Positions 1 to 8,926 of a DNA stretch of 64,000 nt are shown piece by piece; within the stretch, counting starts at the first letter, position 1; every line of letters begins with the position of its first letter. This DNA is from Pelagomonas calceolata (Eukaryota; Sar; Pelagophyceae; Pelagomonadales; Pelagomonadaceae), in NCBI GenBank assembly GCA_918797485.1, contig CAKKNE010000004.1, forward strand, positions 2,232,001 through 2,296,000, given 5' to 3'. The notes beneath the pieces are model-generated. The model did not search any database. It was given only the letters and a program-made list of their open reading frames with translations, and had not been told where the DNA came from. The position numbers and the translations under genes were made by a program.

Positions 1-3000
1 CGCCACAAATCCCGATGCTTCCCCACGTCGCGATTCTTCAGGTCGCTACAAGCCCCGACGATCTCGAAGTAGTCGCGCTCGGACTCCAGGTCCTTTTCCA
101 CTCGAGCATGTATATCTAGAATCTGATCTGGTTCTTCGTCCTGTTTCAAAGCTTCGCGACCGTGATACACGAGTTCATACAGCCCCGCCTCCACCTCCAG
201 CGCCTTATCGCACAGTTCCGAGAGCGACGGATGCTGCTCGCTTACGACTTCCGCTGGAGGGGGTTCGCCGTCATTGCAAGCCTTGATCCTAACGAGAGTA
301 TCGTCCAACTCCGCCGCGTTCATGCCCGCGCACGCGTTGACGTCGTTCAGTTGACAGCGCCAGGGCGCCGCTGCCTCTAAAGCTGCTTGCGCATAAGCGT
401 CGACGTCCGCCATTTTCACTTCTCCACTCGTACCGACGAGGGTCCGAATGCGCGACGAGACGGGCTTGGCCACCTCCGGTTCAATAGCGACAGCTTGGGG
501 CGTCGAGCCGGGCCAGGGCAGCGACGCGCACCGCGACATCTCGACGACGGACCGAGAAGCTTCTATCCTAGAAACGTCCCCATCCTCCTTCACCGGCCAC
601 GGCGACGGCTCCACACCACCGGCACCTAGGTAAGCCGCAAACGTGCCGTCGATCTGCTCCGCCAGGTGGTTCTCGCGATGGCCTCGACAGTCGAGATTCT
701 TCCGCACCGGTAGAGGGCCCTCCTCGACCGTCCGCCAGATATTCGTCGGGTGCGCCCGGTCGTCCTTTGAACTGACCCTAACTACAAGGGAAGGTGGAGC
801 ATCACACTTCAGCGAAAAGTAGCGAGACCACCTCCGGTCATCCCCGAGCATGTCATTTCTGAGAGGCTGCGAGTACCGCAACTCGTCAATCGCTTCCGCG
901 CATCGGTCCGCGTCGGCGCGAGCATGCAGCAGCTCGTCGTTCAACATACCCGCACGTTCGGGGTCGTCGCAATCATTTAATTGTTTTTGCGCGTCTTTTG
1001 CACGCCTTGCAGCTTGTCTAGCTTCCTTGGACCGGTCCTCGATGCCGTCGATGACTCTACGTATAGCCTCCTGCAAGGCTGGCGTGAGTAAGGCATCATC
1101 ACAGAGGTGTTTCAGCAAAGCGGCGGCATGCCTAGGTTGCAAAGCTGCAAAGCTTCTACGCTTCTCCGCGAACAAGTAGATAGCTTCAGCTAATGCCCCA
1201 TCGTCGCTATCGACGGCGTCGTCGAAGGGAAAGCGGTTGTAGTGGGGCACCTGTTCGATCTTCACGCGTTTGGCCCTTGGTAGATGAGATTTCCGAGGGC
1301 CACTTTCCACCAGAAACTCGGGATAAGCCGTGCGAGCGACTTCCACGATACTCCGTAACTTCCGACCACCATTGGGAGGCAGGAAGTACTTGTCCACATG
1401 GGTAGAATTGGGCCGGGGCTTTTCTTCCCTCGTCCACCCGTCGGCGTCCATGCGCGCCTCGAGGCCCTTGCGGTCTTGGACCGTTTGCGAGGTCTTCACG
1501 ATCTGCCTCGGGGCGTCGATGCGCGGCGGAGGCGGCTTCTCACCTCTCAAAACGCGTTCGAAGGTCCTCACGAGTCGTTCCGCCGCTTGCGTGAAGGGCG
1601 ACACCGGCCCGTGATACGTACTCGAATTGAGTGCTATTTGCTTGATATCTTTCTTCAATGATTCATCATCCGCATACTTCTCGAGCTTTTCTTTACATAG
1701 AGCTAAGTCAGCTACGTTCGGGCACTTTTCGTGATAATCAGGACACCCGATCTCCTCGCAGATCTCCTGCGAGAGCCGCGTCCGGAACGGGTTCGGGTCC
1801 GCTAGAGCTGGGAATTCTAACGCCCAGCACGCTTCGAGAGCTTTTCTACCGTCGGCCGAGACGCCCTTGCCCTGCGGCGCCGGCGCCGGCGCCGGCGCTG
1901 GTGCGGCTTCCGCGGGCGGGGGCGGCGCGGCGGCGGCCGGCGCGTCGACGTCCATGGCGTCGTCGCCGCCGCCTCCTCTCTCGTGCAGCACATCACCGGA
2001 CGAAGGCGGCTCCGTCGCCATGGCGTGCGCCGCCGCGGCCGCGGCCTGCGCCCACGGCGCCGCCGGTACGGGCGGCGGCGGCGGCGCGACGGGCGGCGCC
2101 GGCGGGTTACCGCCGTTCGCCGCGGGCGGCGGCGCCGCGACGGGCGGCGGCGGCGCGGCGGGCGGCGCCTTGCCCGCCGCGGCCTGCTCGCGCGCGTAGG
2201 CTTCTCTGATAGCGGCAGCTCCGGGATCAGCAGCTAATTTTCGCGCCTCCTCGTCCTCGGCTGCCGCGGCCCTCCTTCTTTCTTCTTCTCTCTTCTTCTG
2301 AGCCCGCCGTTCCGCCTCGGCCTTCTTCCGCGCCGCAATTTTGGCCGCAGCCGCGGCGATGGCCAGGTCCGCGGCGGCCCGGTCGGGATGCTTCCACTTT
2401 GGGGGCTTGGGCACGTAAGGAGCCGGAAACGCGTCTCGAGCCCTTCTTCTGTGTCTCTGGGACGCGAGTAAGTGCCTCCTAAAAATATCGGCCCAGGTCA
2501 ACGCGTTCAACGCGTGTCCCCAGACGCGTCTGTTCTGGCGATGGCCAACAAACAACTCGTTCTCGCACAAGTTGAACACGCGCGGATCACTCGGCACGTC
2601 GCCCGTGGCTGGATCTCGCCCGCAGACCACTCTCAATAATGCTAAAGCTAGTCTCGCTAGTAGAGGAGGCGTCCGCCAGCCTCGCGGGTCCGGCAACGCG
2701 GCTAAAGCCGCATCCAACTCGGCAAGAGTCAACCGAGATCGACCCGTCTGACCACCCAGCGCCACGACGTCAAAGCGCTCGCAGAACTCCGCGACGCACA
2801 CCGCGTCACTCGCGCAGTCCGCCGGCGCCAATGACAACAAAGGTTTCGTCTTCACGACGGGCGGCGGCTCGTAGCCCAGCTCTTGTCGTGCCGAAATCTC
2901 GACATCTAGATCGTCAGGCTTCCCATCGCGCCCGGCTCGCACTTCGACGCCGGCCGCGACGTCCCTCCTACGTTGTTCTCTCGGACTCAACTTAAACGAG

Positions 3001-3650
3001 TTCCGGATTTTGGTCATGCTCCCTTCGGCGACGCACTTCTTCAGGGCCGTCTGGGCGGAGGTCCGCACCTTATTTTCGTTCACGGGATAGCGCATCCTTA
3101 GCCACTTTGCGACCGCTTGCACTGACGATCCTGAACTTTCTTTCAGGTCGTACACCGCTCGACACACGAGCTCGTTGTAGGGCGGGTGACTGGCCCTCGT
3201 TTCCCGCTTGGGCCGCTCGCCCGACGCTCTTCTGCGAGCGGCTTCCTCCTGCTTCGCGAAGCGTTGTCTGACCTCCTCTAGTCTTTCCTGGGCCGCTTCT
3301 TCTTCCGCTTCTTGGAGCGATGCTCGAGCCATGGCCAAGTTCTCCGCGGTGCGTCTCTTCAGCCGTCCGGCGTCGGATTCAACCCACTCGTCCCAGCGCG
3401 GCGCCCAGCCGTCGAAGTGCACCTTGAAGATCGGCACATGTATTCTGTTCTTCGAGCGTGACGATTGTTCGACCAGTGATGACGGGTACCACACTCCTTC
3501 TTGGACGCAAAGCACCAAATCGCCGGCCTTATAAGGCTCGTTCGTGTCTTCGATTGGTTGGAGGTGGTCGAAGGCCTTCTTGACCGTGGTCTCGATGTAC
3601 TCCTTGGCGTCGGCCTCGGCCTCCTCCATGCTGGCGTATTGAGCCGCCAT
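1..3650 (-). CDS. DDT/WHIM chromatin-remodelling subunit with chromo-barrel, H15 and MBD-like domains (3' end cut by window)
   Basis: One open frame runs on the minus strand from ATG at 3650 to base 1 with no stop seen (about 1216 codons). Residues 40-98 read as a chromo-barrel (KVHFDGWAPRWDEWV, as in MRG15/MSL3). Residues 152-223 look like a linker-histone H1/H5 winged helix. Residues 283-345 fit a DDT helical domain. An Ala/Pro-rich linker covers about 480-590. Residues 735-780 resemble a methyl-CpG-binding/TAM domain (GWTREEKPRPNSTHVDKYFL). Residues 818-870 and 940-1000 fit WHIM motifs. DDT plus WHIM is the signature of ISWI partners such as ACF1/BAZ1A and TIP5/BAZ2A, which set nucleosome spacing in the nucleus. 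The chromo-barrel and H15 modules are not part of the animal proteins I know. A PHD or bromodomain could lie beyond the edge. Domain calls are by eye; the DDT-WHIM assignment is the firmest. Confidence 0.72.
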   Translation of the reverse strand, partial: MAAQYASMEEAEADAKEYIETTVKKAFDHLQPIEDTNEPYKAGDLVLCVQEGVWYPSSLVEQSSRSKNRIHVPIFKVHFDGWAPRWDEWVESDAGRLKRRTAENLAMARASLQEAEEEAAQERLEEVRQRFAKQEEAARRRASGERPKRETRASHPPYNELVCRAVYDLKESSGSSVQAVAKWLRMRYPVNENKVRTSAQTALKKCVAEGSMTKIRNSFKLSPREQRRRDVAAGVEVRAGRDGKPDDLDVEISARQELGYEPPPVVKTKPLLSLAPADCASDAVCVAEFCERFDVVALGGQTGRSRLTLAELDAALAALPDPRGWRTPPLLARLALALLRVVCGRDPATGDVPSDPRVFNLCENELFVGHRQNRRVWGHALNALTWADIFRRHLLASQRHRRRARDAFPAPYVPKPPKWKHPDRAAADLAIAAAAAKIAARKKAEAERRAQKKREEERRRAAAAEDEEARKLAADPGAAAIREAYAREQAAAGKAPPAAPPPPVAAPPPAANGGNPPAPPVAPPPPPVPAAPWAQAAAAAAHAMATEPPSSGDVLHERGGGGDDAMDVDAPAAAAPPPPAEAAPAPAPAPAPQGKGVSADGRKALEACWALEFPALADPNPFRTRLSQEICEEIGCPDYHEKCPNVADLALCKEKLEKYADDESLKKDIKQIALNSSTYHGPVSPFTQAAERLVRTFERVLRGEKPPPPRIDAPRQIVKTSQTVQDRKGLEARMDADGWTREEKPRPNSTHVDKYFLPPNGGRKLRSIVEVARTAYPEFLVESGPRKSHLPRAKRVKIEQVPHYNRFPFDDAVDSDDGALAEAIYLFAEKRRSFAALQPRHAAALLKHLCDDALLTPALQEAIRRVIDGIEDRSKEARQAARRAKDAQKQLNDCDDPERAGMLNDELLHARADADRCAEAIDELRYSQPLRNDMLGDDRRWSRYFSLKCDAPPSLVVRVSSKDDRAHPTNIWRTVEEGPLPVRKNLDCRGHRENHLAEQIDGTFAAYLGAGGVEPSPWPVKEDGDVSRIEASRSVVEMSRCASLPWPGSTPQAVAIEPEVAKPVSSRIRTLVGTSGEVKMADVDAYAQAALEAAAPWRCQLNDVNACAGMNAAELDDTLVRIKACNDGEPPPAEVVSEQHPSLSELCDKALEVEAGLYELVYHGREALKQDEEPDQILDIHARVEKDLESERDYFEIVGACSDLKNRDVGKHRDLW

Positions 3651-4241
3651 TGTTGTTACGGTTCCTTGCTCAGCAAGGTTTGCAAGCGTTTATTTCGCGG
3701 TGCCGAGTCGCGGCTGCCTCGCGCTGCGTGCGTGAACGCTGCGGCGGCGTTTGGGCGCGTCGATGGCGTCGCGCGACGCTATCCGGCCTCTTGTCGCTGA
3801 CACTTCGTTTGCGGTGCTACAGCCACTGCGCAGCCGCGGGTTGGTGCTGATCGTCTTGCAGGGCGTGCAAGGACCTTCCTGATCGTGCGCGCTGCGAATT
3901 TTAGCGTGCAAATTGCCTCGCGCGGACGTACGGCATCGAGTACGGAGGCGCCTGGGAGCCCCCGCACGATATCGTCCGAAAGCTGCGCCCGATTCTCCGA
4001 CGCGTCAGGATCGGGTCCGGTGGTCCGCAGAGCCCCGGCAGCCGGGGACGCGCGCACGACGTGCGGGCCTCAAAACTCAAAATCGATTAATCGTGCACCG
4101 GCCTGCGGCCATCCGCCAAGCGCGATACGTGTGGCTGCCAATACGGCGCAAAGCGAAAACATATAACTCGTAGACGCGCGGGTCCACCGCTCGTGAGGCG
4201 CGCACGCTCGGAAGGGCTGCCCAAGCTTAGCCACACAAACA
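3651..4241. promoter_or_regulatory. divergent intergenic region
   Basis: 591 bp between two head-to-head start codons. It must hold both promoters. I see no TATA box, repeat or RNA gene. Short open frames here have no recognisable sequence. Confidence 0.4.
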
Positions 4242-5945
4242 ATGTCGAGCAGCGACGAGGACGACGACGACTACAGCGGCAGCGACGACGACGAGTACGA
4301 CGACGAGGAGGACGATGAGGCCGAGGACGACGAGGAAGACGACGAGGCCGAGGAGGAAGAGGAGCCGGCCACCGCCGTCGACGTCGACCAGGACCTCGCG
4401 CTCATCAGAGAATGTAGTGCGCGCATGGACGACACCTTCGCGCGGTTGTTATTAAGGTATCCGCCGGCCCGTTCAACAAGCAGCGGCCGCGCGGGTAGTA
4501 GCCGGCCCTCGGCGGCGGGCGGCGCGGCGCGGGACACCGGGACACGTGATGGTGGAGGCGGCCCGCCGCGGGGCGGTTTTGGTGGAAACAGTCGCAACAA
4601 TCAGCAGGGCGGCGCGAGGTACTCGCGCTTCGCGAAGCACGCGGCCCAATTGGCGTCGATGGAGGTCGGCCGTATTGATACTCCAGAGAGCGAGCGCCCG
4701 CCATTAAGCGAGCAGGAGCATGAAAGTCGAGACGCGCTCGCGGCGCGGTGCGTGGCCGAGTTCGCGCGGCCCGACGCCGCCGATTACCTGGAAGAGGCGG
4801 AGGAGCCTTCATTGACAATCGGGGCCGTGGGCATGCTCGGCGCGGCGGCGGCGCGCGCGCGGCGGGGCCTCGCGCCGGCGGCGGCGCCGCCGGCGCCGGC
4901 CGCGCGGCTCGGGTTCGGCACCGCGGGCCGGCTCGGCGCCGCCGCGGCGCGCGCGAAGGCGCGGCGGGCGGCCGCCGCGGGGACGGGGAGCCCCATTACC
5001 GAAGCGGGGGAGCCGGAGCCCGCGGCGGCGCGTCCATCAAAGCCGCGGCTCGGGCTCGGGGCCGCGGGCCTGCTCGGCGCGGCCGCCGCGCGCGCGCGGG
5101 CGCGGCGCCCGGGCGAGCCGGAGCCGGCGCCCGCGGCGCCGGAGACCGCGGCGGCGGGGCCGGCCGCGCCGAGCACGCCGGCGCCGCCGGCCCGCGACGA
5201 CTTCGCGTCGCCCGAGGTCCTCAACACCGAGGCGCCCAAGCCGCGCGTCGGCTTCGGCGCCGCGGGCCTGCTGGGCGCGGCGGCCGCGCGCGCGCGCGGC
5301 CGCGCGGCCGCGGGCGCCGCGCCGGCCGAGCCGGACGCGGCGCCGGCGCTCGGCCCATCCACAACGGTGCAGGCCGAGACGCCCAAGCCGCCGACCCTAA
5401 ACTTCGGGCCGGCCGCGACGGCGCCGCGGCCGCCGACGCTCAAGTTCGGCCCCGCGGGGATGCTCGCGGCGGCGGCCTCGCGCGCGCGGAGCACCGCGAA
5501 TGCCGGGCCCGCGACCGGCGCCTTCGGCCCCGCGACGCCCGCGGCACCCATCGACGCGGCGCCGCCGGCCGAGGGGCCCCGCGCCGCGTGGGGCGACCCC
5601 GCGCCGGCGGAGGCGGCGGCCGCGCCGGCCGAGCCGGCGCCAGCTGCCGAGGTGAAGGCGCCGTCGGGCCTCTCGTTCAAGATGGCCGCGCGCGCCGCGG
5701 CTTTGAGGGCACGCGCTAGAGCGCAGCTGCGGGAGCAGGCGCGGGAGGAGGGCGATTCCGAGGGCGGCGACCCGGTTGCTGCTGCTTTACGTTTTGTGGG
5801 AGGCGACGACGTCGAAGAGGCGATCGAGGCGTACAAGGCGCGCAGCGAGCTGCTGGACGCGGCCGACGAGCTGCTGGACCCGGCGAACGCCCAGGTTCAT
5901 TTACATGACGCCTGGGAGCAGCGGTGCGTCGACGCCCAAGTGTAA
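4242..5945 (+). CDS. acidic protein with Ala/Arg repeats, unknown function
   Basis: 567 residues, starting MSSSDEDDDD. The first 50 residues are almost only Asp, Glu and Ser. Residues about 190-490 carry at least five imperfect copies of a module of the form (L/V)-x-F-G-x-A-G-x-L-G-A-A-A-A-R-A-R, separated by Ala/Pro linkers (for example near 4828, 4903, 5044, 5245 and 5440). A degenerate sixth copy lies at about 5669. The C-terminal 60 residues are ordinary helical sequence. The modules could be short amphipathic basic helices. I recognise no family. The stretch 4440-4620 changes character (RSTSSGRAGS, GGFGGNSRNNQQ) and might hide an in-frame intron, but I see no clear splice sites. Its stop lies 4 bp from the stop of the next, convergent gene. 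Confidence 0.65.
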   Translation: MSSSDEDDDDYSGSDDDEYDDEEDDEAEDDEEDDEAEEEEEPATAVDVDQDLALIRECSARMDDTFARLLLRYPPARSTSSGRAGSSRPSAAGGAARDTGTRDGGGGPPRGGFGGNSRNNQQGGARYSRFAKHAAQLASMEVGRIDTPESERPPLSEQEHESRDALAARCVAEFARPDAADYLEEAEEPSLTIGAVGMLGAAAARARRGLAPAAAPPAPAARLGFGTAGRLGAAAARAKARRAAAAGTGSPITEAGEPEPAAARPSKPRLGLGAAGLLGAAAARARARRPGEPEPAPAAPETAAAGPAAPSTPAPPARDDFASPEVLNTEAPKPRVGFGAAGLLGAAAARARGRAAAGAAPAEPDAAPALGPSTTVQAETPKPPTLNFGPAATAPRPPTLKFGPAGMLAAAASRARSTANAGPATGAFGPATPAAPIDAAPPAEGPRAAWGDPAPAEAAAAPAEPAPAAEVKAPSGLSFKMAARAAALRARARAQLREQAREEGDSEGGDPVAAALRFVGGDDVEEAIEAYKARSELLDAADELLDPANAQVHLHDAWEQRCVDAQV

Positions 5946-5949
5946 AGTC

Positions 5950-6444
5950 TTACAACTCATCCCTACCGAGCGCGTGCACCGACACGGCCAATCTTTCTTT
6001 CGACTCCCTATCGCGCAGGGCGAACTCGTGGCCCTGCGCCGCGCTGTGCGTGACGTGGTGGTTCGGCTCGATCCAGAGGTAGCCCGCCGCGTGGTGCTTG
6101 AGTTCTACTGGTTGATCTTTCTCGTCCGTCATAACGTTGTGGAACGTCATCTTGTAGGGCTGCTCGGCGTCGTCGTTCTTGTAGAGCGAGAGCCGGACGC
6201 GCCACTTCAGGTCGCCGGACCGCACGGCGAAGGAGTCGTTGTATCTGACATACCTCGCCGTGACCTGGCCCGGGCTCACAATATCATTTAAGGTCTCGGA
6301 GCCGTCCCAGAGGCTGAGGTCGCCTTCGTGCAGGGCGCCCATGAAGTAGACCGCCAGATCTTCGCTCCCCGTGTTGCGGATGATCATTTTTTGCTTGAGT
6401 TCGACCGCCGTCGCGGCGGCGGTGAGGAGGAGGAGCTTCCACAT
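5950..6444 (-). CDS. small secreted beta protein, VHL-beta-like
   Basis: 164 residues. MWKLLLLTAAATAVE is a short signal peptide, so the product enters the secretory pathway. The stretch MIIRNTGSEDLAVYFMG...SPGQVTARYVRYNDSFAVRSG follows the pattern of VHL beta-domain-like modules (a hydrophobic strand, Asn-x-Ser/Gly, a PG turn, then Tyr-x-x-x-FxxR). In algae such modules often accompany prolyl 4-hydroxylases, but none is present here. The assignment is by pattern only and weak. It converges with the upstream gene, with 4 bp between the stops. Confidence 0.6.
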   Translation of the reverse strand: MWKLLLLTAAATAVELKQKMIIRNTGSEDLAVYFMGALHEGDLSLWDGSETLNDIVSPGQVTARYVRYNDSFAVRSGDLKWRVRLSLYKNDDAEQPYKMTFHNVMTDEKDQPVELKHHAAGYLWIEPNHHVTHSAAQGHEFALRDRESKERLAVSVHALGRDEL

Positions 6445-6689
6445 GCTGGTGTCTCTCTCTGTGGCACTGGTCCGCTTGGGTGGTGCACCTGGCGCGTCGG
6501 CGGCGTGGAGCGGTGGCTTTGGTGGGAGGTAGCGCCGGGTGGCGGGGCTGCCGACGGTGTTGGTGTGCTGATGGGTGCCGTGGGGCAGCCCTTAATTGCG
6601 CGCAGCCAAAACTCCGAACTCTTCGCAGGCTGCCCCGCACGCGGGCCGCGGGTCGGCGTCATACCTGAACGCGCGACTCGGAACAAATC

Positions 6690-7946
6690 TTATACCCCCT
6701 GAGCCGACGCCGTCGGCCCCGTGACCTCGGACGCGTCGAAGCCCGCATCCCGGTGCGCGTCGAGGCAGCCGCGACCACAATACACAAAGTCGAATTTGCC
6801 GTAGTGGTGGCCACGCCGCACCTCGAAGCTCCGGCCGCAGCGCGAGCATTGCAACTCGACGACGTCGGCGGGCCGCTTTTTGGGCGGGCGGTACCAGGCG
6901 AGGCTCGGCGCGGCGGCGGCGAAGTTGATATCCCGATCAGTGGCGTCGCGGACGGCGATGAGGCCTGCGCCATAACCGGCGCCGCCGTACCTCCGCAGCT
7001 GCGTCCGATACCGCACGCCGGCGGCGACGACGATGCGATCTTGGGCCGCGATATAATGACTCAAGAGATATTTGGACGGCGGCCGGGGCCCCTGATCACA
7101 CGGCCGATACCAGCCGTCGGCGACGACCAAAACATTCGGCGCGAGCTCGAGCAGGTCGCCGAGGTCCCCCGTGTGGTGCTGGTCGTCGAGCCGCGCGACC
7201 CGGAAGACCCAGGCCGGCGCGTCCGCGAGCTCTATCACCGCGCGCACGCATTTTCGGAGCTGGGCACCCTCGTATCCGGGCAGGACCACGACGACGGGCG
7301 CGCCCTGGCGCGACGCGGCGGCGGCCGCGGCACGTATATAGGGTATGTCCGGGTGGCCGTCGTAGAGGATCGGTATGGTGCCCTCGTCGAGCGCCGGCCG
7401 CAGCGGCCCGACAAACGCGGCCCGTGGCGCGGCCGGCGCGCCAGCGGCAAAATTACGCGCCACGTCGGTCGCGACGTCGACGCCCACGACGAGCTGGCGC
7501 TCGAGCGCGACTCGCATCTCGTCCTCGCTGCCGCGCGCGACGTCAGCCGCCGGCAGCGACGCCCCGAAGCACACCGCGACGCTCTCACCGAGCCGCGCCG
7601 CGACACGCGCGAGCCCATCGACGTCGCGGCCCTCGTCGACGGTCGTGAGGTCGCAGACGACCGCGCCGCCCTCCGCACCGAAGGCCGACTCCAGCTCGCG
7701 CGCCGCGTCGTCGCAGGAGTCGAGCACGAAATTCTCAGCGCTACAGCACGGATCTCGTCGGATCTGTCCCAAGTTCTCGAGCGTGATCGGCACGGTGCCG
7801 TTCACCATGGCATCCCGCCGCAGCTCCTCGGTGTGGCACGGCAGCCAATCGCAGGGCATGCTGCTCGTGTCGCATAGCACATGCTCAAAGGTGCAGAGCC
7901 GCACGCCTGCGGCGTCCAGCGGCGGTCGACCGACGACATTGATCAT
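6690..7946 (-). CDS. divergent phosphotriesterase-family protein with C-terminal zinc finger
   Basis: 418 residues from ATG at 7946. I prefer this start because the frame upstream runs through a promoter palindrome. MINVVGRPPLDAAGVRLCTFEHVLCD matches the N-terminus of phosphotriesterase-related amidohydrolases (TVxGxIxxxELGxTLxHEHLxxD), followed by VCDLTTVDEGRD (the usual VVDxTxxGxGRD) and later beta/alpha-barrel strands. The family's first metal-binding His-x-His reads Phe-Glu-His, so one metal ligand is missing and catalysis is doubtful. The last 60 residues hold CSRCGRSF...CGRGCLDAH, a CxxC/CxxxC zinc finger of FCS/MYM or treble-clef type that the family normally lacks. It is probably a non-classical or regulatory member. 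Substrate unknown. Confidence 0.6.
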   Translation of the reverse strand: MINVVGRPPLDAAGVRLCTFEHVLCDTSSMPCDWLPCHTEELRRDAMVNGTVPITLENLGQIRRDPCCSAENFVLDSCDDAARELESAFGAEGGAVVCDLTTVDEGRDVDGLARVAARLGESVAVCFGASLPAADVARGSEDEMRVALERQLVVGVDVATDVARNFAAGAPAAPRAAFVGPLRPALDEGTIPILYDGHPDIPYIRAAAAAASRQGAPVVVVLPGYEGAQLRKCVRAVIELADAPAWVFRVARLDDQHHTGDLGDLLELAPNVLVVADGWYRPCDQGPRPPSKYLLSHYIAAQDRIVVAAGVRYRTQLRRYGGAGYGAGLIAVRDATDRDINFAAAAPSLAWYRPPKKRPADVVELQCSRCGRSFEVRRGHHYGKFDFVYCGRGCLDAHRDAGFDASEVTGPTASAQGV

Positions 7947-8068
7947 TTTTAGACGATGTGATGCGAATCCGCACAAAACGACTCGCGCAGCCCGAGGCGG
8001 ACGAGGAATGCTTCGCTGTCGACGACTGGGCGGTAGGAGAGATCGCTTTTGTCCCCCGAGCCCGACTC

Positions 8069-8102
8069 GGCTTGCTAGCGTCCTGTAACACACTAGCAAG
8101 CC
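8069..8102. repeat. promoter palindrome, copy 1 (longest arms)
   Basis: Perfect 10-bp arms (GGCTTGCTAG / CTAGCAAGCC) around a core containing CGTCCTGTAACACA. It lies in the 305-bp gap between head-to-head starts at 7946 (-) and 8252 (+). First of 11 good copies of one palindrome family in this window. Confidence 0.8.
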
Positions 8103-8251
8103 GGCCTGGACGCATATGCATCGGTCGCAAAAGGCAGCCCAATCGCCACTCCAAGCTTAGCAGAGACCCGCACACGTCCCCTCGCTCCGGAACAGCTGTT
8201 TGGCTTACTCTGCCAAGCATCAATAGCCGGGGCAGCGTCGATCAACCAACA

Positions 8252-8887
8252 ATGGGCAACTCCTGCTCGAACCAAGGGCAGCAAAAACCGGCCGGGTGGC
8301 TCAAATGGAAGGAACCTAGTTGCGGGGCCATCTGTCGAGGGGAGGAGAATTGCTGCTTCACCGATCACGGGCGGTTTCCGGATACCTACCCGCCGTTCCT
8401 CGCCGCCCGCGGCATCGATGAGGCTGCGTTCGCCGCCGACATCGAGGCTGTGAACGAGCACGTGCGGGCCGCGACCCGGGTCTTGTTTCGCATGAAGGAC
8501 TGGCGTATACTCATACTGCTTATATTGGTCTTAACCGCCATCGCCGGCAGCCTGCACGCGAAGCTCGAAGGTCAAAATGGTCTTACTTTTGCGGTTCTCG
8601 CGGCATCCTTCCTCTACTACTGGCCCGTGAGTTACCTGTATCAAAAAAGGTGGGACATCGCGGTGGAGGAGGAGGTGGGGCGCCTCCTGCCAAAGTACGG
8701 CAAGGTCGGCGTCGCGGTGTCGCGCGAGGAGGAGTATCATCATAGCTCGGGCGACGGCGGCGGCTGGTATGAATACTATCTGCTCTTCAAGGTGGTACAA
8801 GCCGACGAGGCTCCTCCGGTCGAGGTCGTCGTCGCGGGCGAGCCTCCGGCCGAGGTCGTCGTGGCGGGCGAGTACGTGGCCCCCTGA
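8252..8887 (+). CDS. N-myristoylated two-helix membrane protein, unknown
   Basis: 211 residues. MGNSCSNQG fits the N-myristoylation signal (MGxxxS) with Cys5 available for palmitate, so the N-terminus is probably anchored at a membrane. DWRILILLILVLTAIAG and GLTFAVLAASFLYYWPVSYLY are two transmembrane segments forming a hairpin at about residues 90-130. A soluble tail follows, ending in a tandem duplication of a Pro-Val-Glu-Val-Val-Val-Ala-Gly-Glu module. I chose the ATG at 8252 because the frame upstream of it crosses the promoter palindrome. I do not recognise a family. The tail's fold may resemble a cytosolic adaptor domain, but nothing specific can be said. Confidence 0.65.
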   Translation: MGNSCSNQGQQKPAGWLKWKEPSCGAICRGEENCCFTDHGRFPDTYPPFLAARGIDEAAFAADIEAVNEHVRAATRVLFRMKDWRILILLILVLTAIAGSLHAKLEGQNGLTFAVLAASFLYYWPVSYLYQKRWDIAVEEEVGRLLPKYGKVGVAVSREEEYHHSSGDGGGWYEYYLLFKVVQADEAPPVEVVVAGEPPAEVVVAGEYVAP

Positions 8888-8926
8888 ATTCTACTCCTGT
8901 TTCCAATTCCAGTTTTCTTAACAATC

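Noticed and set aside
1867-2237. Plus-strand open frames full of Ala/Gly/Arg
   Set aside because: They are antisense shadows of the Ala/Pro linker in the minus-strand DDT/WHIM gene.
4748-5836. Long frames on both strands over the repeat-rich gene (323 and 350 codons)
   Set aside because: GC-rich sequence opens other frames; their Arg/Gly or Ser/Ala composition is frame-shifted copies of the real repeats.
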